A DNA stretch of 64,000 nucleotides. Source: Bordetella avium (lineage in GTDB: Bacteria > Pseudomonadota > Gammaproteobacteria > Burkholderiales > Burkholderiaceae_B). Of the stretch, positions 30,304-40,059 are shown piece after piece. The translations under genes were made by a program, and so were the position numbers. The stretch is taken from contig NZ_CP139969.1 in the NCBI RefSeq assembly GCF_034424645.1, positions 1,860,001 through 1,924,000 on the forward strand, written 5' to 3'. The notes under the pieces were generated by a model that was not told the origin of the DNA, did not search any database, and worked only from the letters and a program-made list of their open reading frames with translations. Within the stretch, counting starts at the first letter, position 1. Each line of letters opens with the position of its first letter.

Positions 30304-31293
30304 ATGACATTTCCCATTGGCATTGCCTTGAACGAAATCAAGCACGAAGGCGTGGCGGGTCCGCAGAGCTGGATCTGGGCCGCCTTGCGTGCCGACCGAG
30401 CCGGCCTGGACTTTCTGACCCTGGGCGACCAGGCTTTAGCTGGGGTAGGGCAGACAGCCCTTGACGCCAGCCTGCTGGCGGCCGCGATGGGGCCGCTGAC
30501 CCAGCGCATCGGGCTATTCGCCACGGCGCCGGTCACGCAGCATGAGCCCTTTCATGTCTCGACTGCGATTGCCACGCTGGATTATGTGAGCCAGGGGCGG
30601 GCGGGCGTGATTCCCGCAGTGCCGGCCGTTGCAGAAACGGCCGCGCTTTACGCGCGCACCGGCGAAACGCTGTACGGCGTGCCGCAGGAGCGCGCTGCCA
30701 TCTATCACGATGCGGCCGATGCGGTCGAGGTGGTTCGCCGGCTGTGGGATAGCTGGGAAGAAGACAGCATTATCCGGGATGCCGCGACGGGCCGTTTCAT
30801 TGATCGCGACAAGCTGCACTATGTGGACTACCAGGGTGAGCACCTGTTTGTAAGGGGGCCGTCCATCGTGCCGCGCCCGCCGCAGGGGCAGCCGCCCTTA
30901 GCCGTGGTCTGGCGAGAACCGGCGGATCTGGACTGGGCGCGGGCCCAGGCCGATATTCTGTTCGCCCCGCAATGGGTGAATGCCGCAGGCGTGCGCCTGT
31001 ATGCCGATCTTGCCGTGGCGTTTGAAACAGAACCGTCGGCGGCAGACGCGGACGGCGCGCCGGTGTTTCGCGGCAGCCCGGCCGAACTGGCCGAGCAGGC
31101 CCGTGGCCTGATCGCGCAGGGTTATGCCGGTTTGCGGCTGCATCCGCGCCGTCTGGACACCGATCTTGACCGCATCAATCTTGAATTCCTGCCCCTGCTG
31201 CGCGGTGCGCCCGCTGCCGGCAGCGGTCCTTTGCGAGCGCGTCTGGGCCTGCCCCCGGCCATCAATCGTTATCGCGCCACCCTTGAAGGATAA
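30304..31293 (+). CDS. Luciferase-like flavin monooxygenase 1
   Basis: The 329-residue protein belongs to the bacterial luciferase-like monooxygenases: residues GLDFLTLGDQALAG, LLAAAMGPLTQRIGLFATAP, HEPFHVSTAIATLDYVSQGRAG and RLWDSWEEDS. These enzymes use FMNH2 and O2 to oxidise or cleave C-S, C-N or C-C bonds of small organics. The ATG at 30304 has GAGGG upstream and starts homology; the longer frame overlaps the ATPase gene and is not homologous. It is the first of three related monooxygenases in the operon. Confidence 0.85.
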   Translation: MTFPIGIALNEIKHEGVAGPQSWIWAALRADRAGLDFLTLGDQALAGVGQTALDASLLAAAMGPLTQRIGLFATAPVTQHEPFHVSTAIATLDYVSQGRAGVIPAVPAVAETAALYARTGETLYGVPQERAAIYHDAADAVEVVRRLWDSWEEDSIIRDAATGRFIDRDKLHYVDYQGEHLFVRGPSIVPRPPQGQPPLAVVWREPADLDWARAQADILFAPQWVNAAGVRLYADLAVAFETEPSAADADGAPVFRGSPAELAEQARGLIAQGYAGLRLHPRRLDTDLDRINLEFLPLLRGAPAAGSGPLRARLGLPPAINRYRATLEG

Positions 31294-31298
31294 GCATC

Positions 31299-32609
31299 AT
31301 GGCACTGAAACAAGTGATTCTCGGCGCCCATTTTCCGGGCGTGAACCACAACACTGTCTGGAGCGACCCCGAGGCGGGCAGTCAGATCGAATTCGCCTCG
31401 TTCGAGCGTTTCGCGCAAACGGCCGAACGCGGAAAACTGGACTTTCTCTTTTTGGCCGAGGGCTTGCGCCTGCGTGAGCAGCGTGGCCGCTTGCATGATC
31501 TGGATGTCGTAGGCCGTCCCAACACCCTAGTCGTGCTGGCGGCGCTGGCCGCCGTCACCTCGCGCATCGGTCTGGCCGGCACGCTCAATGCCACGTTTAA
31601 TGAACCCTATAACCTGGCCCGCCAACTGGCGAGCTTGGATATCCTGTCTGCAGGCCGTGCCGCCTGGAATGTGGTGACCTCGCCCGGCGCGTTTACAGGC
31701 GAGAACTTTCGCCGTGGCGCCTATCTGCCGCATAGTGAGCGCTATGAGCGCGCGCGGGAATTTGTCGCGCTGGCCCGACATCTGTGGGAGGGCGGCGATG
31801 ACGGCGAGGGTGGCTTCGACTACCAGGGTAAACAGTTCGACATTCGCGGGCGTTTGCAGACCGGCGCTTTGCCGCAGGGGCAGCCGGTGATTTTCCAGGC
31901 AGGTGATTCCAATGACGGGCGCGAGTTTGCGGCGGCGTCGGCCGACGCCATTTTCACGCGCCACGGCTCGCTGGAAAAGGGCCAGGCCTTCTACCGGGAC
32001 GTCAAAGATCGTCTTCCCAAGTATGGCCGTGCCGACCATGCGCTGAAGATTCTTCCTGGCGTGGGGGTGGTGCTGGGCGATACGCCCGAGGAGGCCGCAG
32101 ACAACTATGCCCGCGTGCGCCGCCAGCAGGTCAGCCCGCAGACGGCGCTGGTGTTGCTGGAGCAGCTCTGGAACCGTGACCTGTCTGCCTATGACCCGGA
32201 CGGCCCCCTGCCAGACATCGAGCCCGATGTCTCGGAAAGTACCGTGGCGCGCGGGCGCACGAGGCAGTACGACGACACGTTGGAGACGGCGCGGCGCTGG
32301 CGCGAGATTGCCCAGCGCGACAAGCTAAGCATCCGCGAGCTCATCATCCATGTCACCGGGCGTCAGGACTTTGTCGGCACGCCCGCGCAGGTGGCCGATG
32401 ACATCAACCATTATGTGCAATCCGATGCCAGCGATGGTTTCATCCTCGTTCCCCATCTGATCCCTTCGGGCCTGGAGGGTTTTGTGGACAGGGTGGTGCC
32501 TCTATTGCAGGAAAGGGGCGTGTTCCGCCAGGATTACACCGGCCTGACCCTGCGCGACCATCTGGGTTTGCCAGTTTCAAGCCAGGTCAAACGGGAGGCC
32601 GTGGCGTGA
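31299..32609 (+). CDS. NtaA/SnaA/DszA-type flavin monooxygenase 2
   Basis: The 436-residue protein matches the NtaA/SnaA/DszA/SoxA group: [74 protein letters not shown] and the C-terminal [24 protein letters not shown]. Known members oxidise nitrilotriacetate, dibenzothiophene sulfone or dimethyl sulfone using FMNH2 from a partner reductase. The partner here is probably the SsuE-like reductase at 33826-34413. It starts five bases after monooxygenase 1 and overlaps monooxygenase 3. Confidence 0.9.
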   Translation: MALKQVILGAHFPGVNHNTVWSDPEAGSQIEFASFERFAQTAERGKLDFLFLAEGLRLREQRGRLHDLDVVGRPNTLVVLAALAAVTSRIGLAGTLNATFNEPYNLARQLASLDILSAGRAAWNVVTSPGAFTGENFRRGAYLPHSERYERAREFVALARHLWEGGDDGEGGFDYQGKQFDIRGRLQTGALPQGQPVIFQAGDSNDGREFAAASADAIFTRHGSLEKGQAFYRDVKDRLPKYGRADHALKILPGVGVVLGDTPEEAADNYARVRRQQVSPQTALVLLEQLWNRDLSAYDPDGPLPDIEPDVSESTVARGRTRQYDDTLETARRWREIAQRDKLSIRELIIHVTGRQDFVGTPAQVADDINHYVQSDASDGFILVPHLIPSGLEGFVDRVVPLLQERGVFRQDYTGLTLRDHLGLPVSSQVKREAVA

Positions 32610-33727
32610 GCGTCGTTCCTTTGTCTGTGCTGGATCTGGCCCCCGTGCGCGCCGGCGGCAATGCGCGCCTCGCATTGAACGAAACCCTGGATCTGGCGCG
32701 TCAAGCCGAGCGCCTGGGTTATCACCGCTACTGGCTGGCCGAGCATCATCTATCAGGCGGGCTGGCCAGTTCAGCCACACCCGTGGTCATCGGGCAGGTA
32801 GCGGCCGTGACCGAACGCATCCGTGTCGGGTCGGGCGCGACGCTGTTGGGCTACCATACCCCGCTGTCGGTGGTGGAGTCTTTCGGCACGCTGGAGGCGC
32901 TGTATCCTGGTCGGATCGACCTGGGTCTGGGCCGGGGGCTGGCTGCTCGAGAGCGGGCGCACGCCTTCTTGGCCCAAGCCGTGGAGCAGGCCGGGCCTCG
33001 TATCGTGCGGGGCGTCAAGGTGCCGGCGCCGCCACCCATGACGCCGCAGCGCAGTCTGGCGCGTGATCGGCTATTGCAGCACCCTGGGGCGCAGCCCCTG
33101 TCGCTGGCTGCGGCGGTGGAGACGATTTTTCAGTTGATCAACGGCGATTATCTATTCGAGGATGGCAGCCCTGCACAGGCCATGCCTGGGGTCGGCGCGG
33201 ACCTGGATGTGTGGGTGCTGGGATCGTCGGCGGGCGAGTCAGCGCGGGTGGCCGCCGAACGGGGTTTGCCTTTGGCGGTCAATTATCACGTCAGTCCAGC
33301 GACCGTGTTCGACGCCATCGAAGCCTATCGCAGCGCTTTCCGCCCCTCGCCGCGATTGTCGCGCCCCTATTTGATGGTGTCGGCCGATGTATTGGTGGCC
33401 GAGAACCTGGCCCAAGCCCGCTATCTGGCCAGACCCTATGCCGCATGGGTGCACGGCATTCGCAGCGGGCAGGGTGCGCAGCCCTATCCGGCGCCCGATA
33501 CGGTCGATCTGTCGGGGATCGACCCCGAATTGGTGCGCGACCGTCTCGAGACCCAGTTCCTGGGAGACGCACGGGGCGTGGCTGAAAGCCTGCGTGTCCT
33601 GCAAAGGGCGACCGAGGCCGACGAGCTGCTTGTCACCACCAATGCCTACCGGCACCAGGACAGGCTGGCGTCTTTTGCTTTGCTGGCGGGAGCCTGGTTC
33701 GCACAAGGACGCCATAAGGACGCATAA
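32606..33727 (+). CDS. Luciferase-like flavin monooxygenase 3 (MsnO8 type)
   Basis: The 373-residue protein is a luciferase-like oxidoreductase of the MsnO8 group: [68 protein letters not shown] and [18 protein letters not shown]. Flavin use is expected from the fold; the substrate is unknown. It begins with GTG at 32606 in a GTGA overlap with monooxygenase 2, which indicates translational coupling. Confidence 0.85.
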   Translation: MSVVPLSVLDLAPVRAGGNARLALNETLDLARQAERLGYHRYWLAEHHLSGGLASSATPVVIGQVAAVTERIRVGSGATLLGYHTPLSVVESFGTLEALYPGRIDLGLGRGLAARERAHAFLAQAVEQAGPRIVRGVKVPAPPPMTPQRSLARDRLLQHPGAQPLSLAAAVETIFQLINGDYLFEDGSPAQAMPGVGADLDVWVLGSSAGESARVAAERGLPLAVNYHVSPATVFDAIEAYRSAFRPSPRLSRPYLMVSADVLVAENLAQARYLARPYAAWVHGIRSGQGAQPYPAPDTVDLSGIDPELVRDRLETQFLGDARGVAESLRVLQRATEADELLVTTNAYRHQDRLASFALLAGAWFAQGRHKDA

Positions 33728-33825
33728 GGACATGTGAAGCCGGTATTTTACGGGGAGCCGGTGTCACTGCCAGAATTCCCCTACCTCCTCTCTATGTGCC
33801 GGCTCGCGCCGCCATCGCCGCAATC

Positions 33826-34413
33826 ATGACGATACTTACTCTGGCAGGCAGTCCTTCCCTTCGTTCCCGTTCTTCTGGGCTGCTGCGTCATGTCGCGCAA
33901 GCGCTCGCCCGCCACGGGCAGGCTATCCGCGAGATCGGGCTGAGGGATGTGCCCGCGCAGGACTTGATCGAAGGGCATTATGCCGGCGCGTCCGCCGGCA
34001 CCCTGCGCGCTCAGGTCGCTGACGCCCGCGTTCTTGTCGTCTCTACGCCGATTTACAAGGCCTCTTTGGCGGGCGGTCTAAAGGCGCTGCTGGACCTTCT
34101 GGATGAAAAAGCCCTGGCAGGCAAGATCGTGCTGCCCATCGCCACGGGCGGTAGCTCGGCGCATCTGCTGGCGCTGGAATACGGGCTCAAACCCGTGCTG
34201 TCCGCGCTGGGCGCGCGGCATATTCTGGCCGGGGTCTATGCCACGGACCAGGACGTGGGTTTTGATGAGACGGGCGCCCTGCGTATCTCGGAGGCCATTC
34301 ATGAGCGGCTAAACGAAGCCGTCGCCTCGGTGCTTGCGGCCTTGGGCGCCAAGCCCCGTATCGCCGCCAAGCAGGAAGTGCGTTTGCCCGAGGCCATTGC
34401 CGCCATCGCTTGA
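33826..34413 (+). CDS. NADPH-dependent FMN reductase (SsuE/MsuE-like)
   Basis: The 195-residue flavodoxin-fold protein has LAGSPSLRSRSSGLL at the N-terminus, the STPIYKASLAGGLKALLDLL motif and IVLPIATGGSSAHLLALEYGLKPVL, all typical of SsuE/MsuE. It reduces free FMN with NADPH and passes FMNH2 to two-component monooxygenases. It is the last gene of the transporter/monooxygenase operon and likely supplies its three oxygenases. The ATG at 33826 begins the homologous part. Confidence 0.9.
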   Translation: MTILTLAGSPSLRSRSSGLLRHVAQALARHGQAIREIGLRDVPAQDLIEGHYAGASAGTLRAQVADARVLVVSTPIYKASLAGGLKALLDLLDEKALAGKIVLPIATGGSSAHLLALEYGLKPVLSALGARHILAGVYATDQDVGFDETGALRISEAIHERLNEAVASVLAALGAKPRIAAKQEVRLPEAIAAIA

Positions 34414-34426
34414 ACTGCGGGCCTCA

Positions 34427-34628
34427 GGCACGGCGCTTCAGGCCGCGTCGGCGCCACCATAGCCAGATGCCGCTGATGCCCAGCGCGCCAGGCCCAACAG
34501 CGCCACCAGGCCTTGGCCCGCGACGCCGCCCAACTCGCCCGTGTGTAAGGGGTAGATCACCGCGCCTGCGCCAGTTCGTCCAGCAGCCGTATCGGCCCCT
34601 GGCCGGTAGGCGGTGTGGGCGCGGCCCC
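34427..34628 (-). pseudogene. C-terminal remnant of a PepSY-type membrane protein
   Basis: Directly after the MFS stop, the same strand reads RLLDELAQAR, then VIYPLHTGELGG and GQGLVALLGLA, and finally LGISGIWLWWRRRGLKRRA, but each piece is in a different frame. Joined, they look like the C-terminal helix region of PepSY-associated TM proteins (LHTG...LVAL.GLAL...WWRRR), which are linked to iron uptake. The N-terminal 300 or so residues are missing. The fragment thus carries a 5' truncation and at least two frameshifts (near 34560 and near 34485). Confidence 0.65.
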
Positions 34629-35918
34629 CTATAGCTTGTTGGCGGGAGAGACGACTATGCAATACAGGCTGATCAGGGTCGCGGCGAGCAGGTAGTAGCC
34701 CACCGACTGGATGCCGTAGTGCAGTTGCAGCCAGGTGGCGATATAGGGCGCCAGCGAAGCGCCCAGAATGCCCGACACATTGAAAGCGATGGATGAGCCG
34801 GTGTAGCGCACTCGGGTGGGGAAGGGCTCGGCCAGGGCGGTGCCCATCACGCCATAGTTCACGCCGAAAATAGTCATGCCCAGCATGGCGAACACGATGA
34901 TGCCGGTGTCGCCCGAGGTCAGCAGCGGGCCGACCAGGAAGGCGAAAATGCCCGTGGCCAAGGCGGTGCCGATCAGCACGCGGCGACGGCCCAGCTTGTC
35001 GCCCAGCAGGCCCGCGATGATGGTCGCGCCGCCAAAGAACAACGAGGAATAGAGCTGGATGGTCAGCGCCTCGATGAAGGGCATGCCGGCCGTTTTGACG
35101 TTGTACGACAGCAAATAGGCCGAGCAGATGTAGAACATGACAAAAGTCATGAGGCCCAGGAAGATACCCAGAAAAAGGCTGCGCTTGTGATGGCGGAACA
35201 GCTCCATGGCGGGCACGGCCACCTGCTCGCGCTTTTCGGCGGCACGGGCGAATTCCGGCGTTTCAGTGATCGAGAAGCGTACCCACAGGCCCACGGCGAT
35301 CAACGCGGCCGATGCCAGGAAGGGAATGCGCCAGCCCCAAGACAGCAGGGCTTCCTGCGAAATGAAGTGCATGAGCGCCCAGAACGCGCCGGACGCTAGA
35401 AACAGCCCGACTGGGGCGCCCAGTTGGGGAAACATGCCGTACCAGCTCTTGTTTTTCTCGGTGGCGTTTTCCGTGGCGAGCAGCAGCGCGCCGCCCCATT
35501 CGCCGCCCAGACCGAAACCCTGGCCGAAACGGCACAGCGCGAGCAGCAAAGGCGCGACCACGCCAGCGGTCTCGTAGCTGGGGAGCAGGCCGATGACCAC
35601 GGTGGAAATTCCCATGGTTAGCAAGGCGGCGATCAGGGTTTTTTTGCGGCCAATGCGATCGCCATAGTGCCCAAAGACCAGGGCGCCTACCGGGCGAGCG
35701 AAAAAGGCGATGGAGAAGGTGGCGAACGATGCGAGCAGGGCAGTCGTCGGATCGCTGTTGGGAAAGAACAGCGTCGGGAACACCAGCACGGCGGCGGTTG
35801 CGTAAACGTAGAAGTCGAAGAATTCGATGGTGGTGCCGATGAGGCTAGCGGTCAACACCTGGAATGGGGAGTTGATACGTCGTCCAGCGGGAGCGCTGGG
35901 GGCAGAAGCGGAAGACAT
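34629..35918 (-). CDS. MFS transporter, metabolite:proton symporter family
   Basis: The 429-residue protein has twelve membrane segments with MHS/ShiA/ProP-type motifs: TTIEFFDFYVYATAAVLVFP, FARPVGALVFGHYGDRIGRK, CRFGQGFGLGGEWGGALLLA and GDKLGRRRVLIG. Such carriers import organic acids, osmolytes or aromatic acids with protons. The start at 35918 (MSSASAPSAP) is preferred; the 47 residues ahead of it are not homologous. The gene is divergent from a MocR regulator that may control it. Its end abuts the PepSY remnant, so a rearrangement may have occurred there. Confidence 0.88.
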   Translation of the reverse strand: MSSASAPSAPAGRRINSPFQVLTASLIGTTIEFFDFYVYATAAVLVFPTLFFPNSDPTTALLASFATFSIAFFARPVGALVFGHYGDRIGRKKTLIAALLTMGISTVVIGLLPSYETAGVVAPLLLALCRFGQGFGLGGEWGGALLLATENATEKNKSWYGMFPQLGAPVGLFLASGAFWALMHFISQEALLSWGWRIPFLASAALIAVGLWVRFSITETPEFARAAEKREQVAVPAMELFRHHKRSLFLGIFLGLMTFVMFYICSAYLLSYNVKTAGMPFIEALTIQLYSSLFFGGATIIAGLLGDKLGRRRVLIGTALATGIFAFLVGPLLTSGDTGIIVFAMLGMTIFGVNYGVMGTALAEPFPTRVRYTGSSIAFNVSGILGASLAPYIATWLQLHYGIQSVGYYLLAATLISLYCIVVSPANKL

Positions 35919-36764
35919 GGAGGCTCGTTCGATCAATAAACAACAGCGCGCCAGCAAAGGGGCGCGCGCGATTCTTGGCACGCGGGGTGTCACCGTGCAG
36001 CTTTTGGATGCGCAGCGCAGGCGTAGGTTTGATCCGGGTAGGAGGCCTGCCAGTGGCAACTAGGCACGCTGAGAGAGGCGGCGCGGCGCACGCGAGGCGC
36101 GCTCGTGACGTATGACGAGGCAGACTTATGGAGGTACTGCAACGGGGCGGGCTGGCCCTCGGCGATGCTCGGCCGCAGATATGGCGGGACGATGAGAGTG
36201 TAGCGCAGCATTAGAGCCATCACAAACCATGCAAAATATAAGCTGCCCTGTATTTTGTATAAAAAATGTATGGATATATGCCCTCAAGCGGCTGCGCTCG
36301 GGGCGGGATGTCGGCGCAGGGGCTAATCTGCCTATTTTCTGCAGGCCGCTTCCAGATAGACATAAGCAAACCGCCGCTTGCGGCCGCAGGCGTTGATGCG
36401 ATAGGGCTAGGATAGACCGCGAGGCTCAGTCTGCGTCAGGGGTCGAGTTCAAGAGGGGATTTCCATACAATCACGGAAGGTGTGACCATCATGCTTCAGC
36501 GGAACGCGCCGGACCCTCGGCGCGCCCCGATGGGGGATGGCAAGCTTGCGCCGGATGCTGCCGACAACGGCGGGAGGCGGGTTCCGGACATCATGCTTGA
36601 CCTTGCATCCTGAGCCCGTCTTGGCCGGCGGCGCTGGCTGGCGTCGCCGTAGCGGGCGCAGCACTCGCGATGCCCAAACGGTCTTCGCCTATGAAAAATT
36701 GCATACAGGCGCGAATATAAGTTTGTATGGCATCCGGCCACCATGCAGAAAGGATACATGCAGT
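35919..36764. other. Long intergenic region between MFS and MocR genes
   Basis: These 846 bases hold no supported gene. An AT-rich patch at 36225-36280 contains TGTATTTTGTAT (36249-36260) and TGTATGG (36267-36273) and probably contains the MFS promoter. A second AT-rich patch near 36690-36730 serves the MocR gene. A 40-codon open frame from ATG 36491 to TGA exists but has no recognisable homologue and I do not call it. The length is unusual in this dense window and could reflect deletion of a former gene. Confidence 0.4.
36702..36729. promoter_or_regulatory. Inverted repeat CATACA-N16-TGTATG upstream of the MocR gene
   Basis: CATACA at 36702-36707 and TGTATG at 36724-36729 flank an AT-rich centre, 36 bases before the MocR start. 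The half-site TGTATGG also occurs at 36267-36273 near the MFS promoter. MocR regulators usually bind such repeats in divergent promoters, so this may be an autoregulatory site. Confidence 0.4.
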
Positions 36765-38171
36765 ATGAGCAGAAAGAAGGGCAATGTAGCGGAGCTGTCT
36801 TGGTTGAAACCCCTGTCACCGGGCAGGGGGCCGCGTTATCAGCAGATTGCGCAACAAGTGATCGATGCCGCGCGCGAGCAACGCCTGTTGCCGGGCGATC
36901 GACTTCCCCCGCAGCGCGAACTGGCGCAGCAGTTGGGCGTGGACCTCACGACCGTGACCCGTGCCTACAATGCCTTGCGCGCTTCCGGTCTGCTGGCCGT
37001 GCATGGCGCCCGCGGGACCTATATCGCCTTACCTGCTGAAATCAGCGGCGACGCCGGGTCTACCGTGGATCTGAGCATGAATATCCCGCCCTTGACCGGT
37101 AGTGTCGCGTTTGGCCGCGCCTTGCAGCTAGCGGCCGCCCATGCGCAGGCGCGCCTGTCCAAAGATGCCCTGATGAGCTATCACGTCGGGCCTGGTGCGG
37201 CGCTGGACCGTGAGGCCGGTGCATTATGGTTACGCCCGGTCTTGGGTCGTATCGAGCGCGCTCGGGTGATTGTCTGCTCGGGCGCGCAGACGGCGCTGGC
37301 TGGGCTGATGCTGGCGCGCAGCCGTGAAGGGGATGGGGTGCTGACCGACACGCTGACCTATCCGGGCCTGCTGGCTGCCGCCAGCACCTTGCGCCGGGAG
37401 ATTTGTCCGGTGCCTGGCGATGAGCAGGGCATGTTGCCGCAGGCGTTGGAGCAGGCATGCGTTGCGCGCCGCCCGGCGCTGCTCTACCTCAATCCGACGA
37501 TACACAACCCGACCACCATCACCATGTCGGCTCCGCGGCGCGCGGAGATTTACGACATCGCCAGCCGGCACGGCGTGGCTATTATTGAAGATGATCCCTA
37601 TTACTTGCTGGCAGGCGATGCGCCGGCGCCATTCGCCAGCTATCAAGGCGGCGCGCCGGTGTTCTATGTCAGCACCCTGTCCAAGACCCTGGCGCCGGGG
37701 CTGCGCACCGCCTATATCGTGACGCCGGCCGGCGAGCCGCAAGCGCCGCTGCTCGATGCGCTGCGCTCCATCACGCTAATGCCCTCAGCCTGGATGACGG
37801 CGGTGGCGACCCAAATGATAGAAAGCGGCGCGGCGCAGCGATGGCTGGGAGAGGTTCGTGCCGAGCTGGAACGCCGTCAGACATTGGCGGCCGGTATTCT
37901 TCCGACCGCTTCGCTGGCCCATCCTGGCGGCCTGCATCGCTGGCTGACCTTGCCGCCGGGTTGGGATGAGCACCGTTTGATCCGGGCGGCCCAGGATCAG
38001 GGTCTGGGCGTGACCCCCTCGGCAGCCTTCAGCGCGCTAGACCGCGTGCCCCACGCTGTGCGCATCTCTCTGGGAGGGGCGGCTGATCTGGCCGCCCTCG
38101 AAATCGGCCTGCGCCGTTTAGCAGGCATTCTCGCCGACCCGGGCCTGCCCAGGGTCTCAGGCGTGGTGTGA
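36765..38171 (+). CDS. MocR-type (GntR + aminotransferase fold) transcriptional regulator
   Basis: The 468-residue protein has an N-terminal GntR winged helix (about 20-90; LPPQRELAQQLGVDLTTVTR) and a long C-terminal domain of the class I aminotransferase fold. The PLP-binding lysine is in VSTLSKTLAPGLRTAYI, and NPTIHNPTT and IIEDDPYYLL are conserved. Such regulators sense pyridoxal phosphate or amino compounds and often control a divergent transporter or metabolic gene, here the MFS gene. The ATG at 36765 has AAAGGA upstream. Confidence 0.9.
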   Translation: MSRKKGNVAELSWLKPLSPGRGPRYQQIAQQVIDAAREQRLLPGDRLPPQRELAQQLGVDLTTVTRAYNALRASGLLAVHGARGTYIALPAEISGDAGSTVDLSMNIPPLTGSVAFGRALQLAAAHAQARLSKDALMSYHVGPGAALDREAGALWLRPVLGRIERARVIVCSGAQTALAGLMLARSREGDGVLTDTLTYPGLLAAASTLRREICPVPGDEQGMLPQALEQACVARRPALLYLNPTIHNPTTITMSAPRRAEIYDIASRHGVAIIEDDPYYLLAGDAPAPFASYQGGAPVFYVSTLSKTLAPGLRTAYIVTPAGEPQAPLLDALRSITLMPSAWMTAVATQMIESGAAQRWLGEVRAELERRQTLAAGILPTASLAHPGGLHRWLTLPPGWDEHRLIRAAQDQGLGVTPSAAFSALDRVPHAVRISLGGAADLAALEIGLRRLAGILADPGLPRVSGVV

Positions 38172-38550
38172 GCAGAAGCGCCGCCCTGCGCGAATGGATG
38201 TCGACCGGCCTGACTTGAGGCCTGCCTGTCTCGCGTCAAACTTGAAACGCCGGCGCCGGGCGGGCGGTTTATCGCTTTTCTGAGCAGCGGCCATGCAGGC
38301 CTCTATTGAGCGTCTGTCCTGGAATCTTGGGCGGGCCAGCAGCCTGCCAGCACAGACCCGATTCTTGGTGAGGCGCAGGCTGGAATGTCGCCGCGGGTCT
38401 GTCATGGCGCGCAGGCGGTGCGCCGCACGCCGGCTGTTATTTCACGGCCTCTTGCGCAGGCAGGGGGAGAGCGCCACTATAGGAAACGTCGTTGTTGGTT
38501 CTAGATGTGTCACCATTAAATAAATTGGCAACAATTTAGGGGACATATTA
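38172..38550. other. Intergenic region upstream of gdhA
   Basis: About 380 bases without a supported gene. The final 60 bases are AT-rich and include the Shine-Dalgarno AGGGGA in front of ATG 38551. Nothing else is recognised. Confidence 0.4.
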
Positions 38551-39885
38551 ATGTCGCGGGTAAAATTCGCCAAACTCAGCCCGGAGAGCGCTCCTATGTC
38601 ACAAGCTCCAGTACATGCATTGCCGTCCTACCTCGATGCCGAGCACCTCGGTCCTTGGGGGGTTTATTTGCAACAGGTCGATCGCGTCACGCCCTACCTG
38701 GGCTCGCTGGCGCGTTGGGTCGAGACGCTCAAGCGTCCCAAGCGCGCCCTGGTCGTCGATGTGCCCATCGAGCTGGACAACGGCCGCATTGCCCATTTCG
38801 AGGGCTATCGCGTGCAGCACAACACCTCGCGTGGTCCAGGCAAGGGCGGCGTGCGTTTCCATCAGGACGTGACGCTGTCGGAAGTGATGGCGCTCGCCGC
38901 CTGGATGTCGATCAAGAACGCAGCCGTTAACCTGCCTTATGGCGGCGCCAAGGGGGGGGTGCGCCTGGACCCGAGGCTGTTCTCGCAGTCCGAGCTGGAG
39001 CGCGTCACGCGCCGCTATACCAGTGAAATCGGCGTAATCATCGGGCCGTCCAAGGATATTCCCGCGCCTGACGTCAACACCAACGCCCAGACCATGGCGT
39101 GGATGATGGACACCTACTCGATGAACGAGGGGGCCACGGCCACAGGCGTCGTCACAGGCAAGCCCATCGCCCTGGGCGGCAGTCTCGGTCGTGTCGAGGC
39201 GACCGGTCGCGGTGTTTTCGTGGTGGCCTGCGAGGCGGCCCGTGATCGCAACGTCGAAGTCGCCGGCGCCAAGGTCATCGTACAAGGTTTTGGCAACGTG
39301 GGCGGCACGGCCGCCCGTCTGTTCCATGAGGCAGGCGCCAAAGTGATCGCTGCTCAGGACCATACCGGCACCGTCCATCATGCGGCCGGGCTCGATGTGC
39401 ATAAACTGCTGGCCCATGTGGCCGCAACGGGTGGTGTAGGGGGCTTTGCGGGTGCCCAAGCGCTCGACAACGCAGAGTTCTGGGGGCTGGAAACCGACTT
39501 CCTAATCCCCGCTGCATTGGAATCGCAAATCACGGCCGTCAATGCGCCCAAGGTGCGCGCTAAGATTGTGGTGGAAGGCGCCAACGGCCCGACCACCCCC
39601 GAAGCCGACGACATTCTGCGCGAAAATGGCATCTACGTCGTTCCCGACGTGTTGGCCAACGCTGGCGGCGTGACCGTGTCGTACTTCGAGTGGGTGCAGG
39701 ATTTCTCCAGCTTTTTCTGGAGCGAGGAAGAAATCAACCAACGCCTGGAACGCATTATGCGTGAAGCCTATGCCGGCATCGCCCAGGTGGCCCGCGAACA
39801 TAATGTCACCTTGCGCACGGCCGCCTTCATTGTGGCCTGCACCCGCATTTTGCAAGCGCGCCAGGTGCGTGGTCTCTACCCCTGA
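38551..39885 (+). CDS. gdhA: Glutamate dehydrogenase
   Basis: The protein of 444 residues (or 429 from ATG 38596) is a Glu/Leu/Phe/Val dehydrogenase of the glutamate type: [21 protein letters not shown], the catalytic Lys region [31 protein letters not shown], the Rossmann motif [10 protein letters not shown] and [14 protein letters not shown]. It interconverts 2-oxoglutarate and glutamate with ammonium. Both starts have a good ribosome site: AGGGGA before 38551 and GGAGAG before 38596; the second gives the usual family length. It ends in a strong terminator. Confidence 0.95.
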   Translation: MSRVKFAKLSPESAPMSQAPVHALPSYLDAEHLGPWGVYLQQVDRVTPYLGSLARWVETLKRPKRALVVDVPIELDNGRIAHFEGYRVQHNTSRGPGKGGVRFHQDVTLSEVMALAAWMSIKNAAVNLPYGGAKGGVRLDPRLFSQSELERVTRRYTSEIGVIIGPSKDIPAPDVNTNAQTMAWMMDTYSMNEGATATGVVTGKPIALGGSLGRVEATGRGVFVVACEAARDRNVEVAGAKVIVQGFGNVGGTAARLFHEAGAKVIAAQDHTGTVHHAAGLDVHKLLAHVAATGGVGGFAGAQALDNAEFWGLETDFLIPAALESQITAVNAPKVRAKIVVEGANGPTTPEADDILRENGIYVVPDVLANAGGVTVSYFEWVQDFSSFFWSEEEINQRLERIMREAYAGIAQVAREHNVTLRTAAFIVACTRILQARQVRGLYP

Positions 39886-39920
39886 TTAGCCGGTCCTCTC
39901 AGGCCGGTTGTTCCAGGAAA

Positions 39921-39949
39921 ACCGCAGGGCTTGCCCTGCGGTTTTTTTT
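39921..39949 (+). terminator. Intrinsic terminator of gdhA
   Basis: A 9-bp stem ACCGCAGGG/CCCTGCGGT (39921-39929 with 39934-39942) with a CTTG loop is followed by eight T. Four A precede the stem, so weak termination from the other side is possible. Confidence 0.92.
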
Positions 39950-40059
39950 CGCGATGACGCCATATCGCAATGCGCTGAACTGGGCCAACGTTCACGCACG
40001 TTCGGCGTAGCGAGGCGGCTAGCGACAATATCCTGCTGCGCTGCCGCTAAGGGGAGCGC

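Noticed and set aside
36491..36613. Short open frame before the MocR gene
   Set aside because: About 40 codons with acidic, Pro-rich content and no recognised family.
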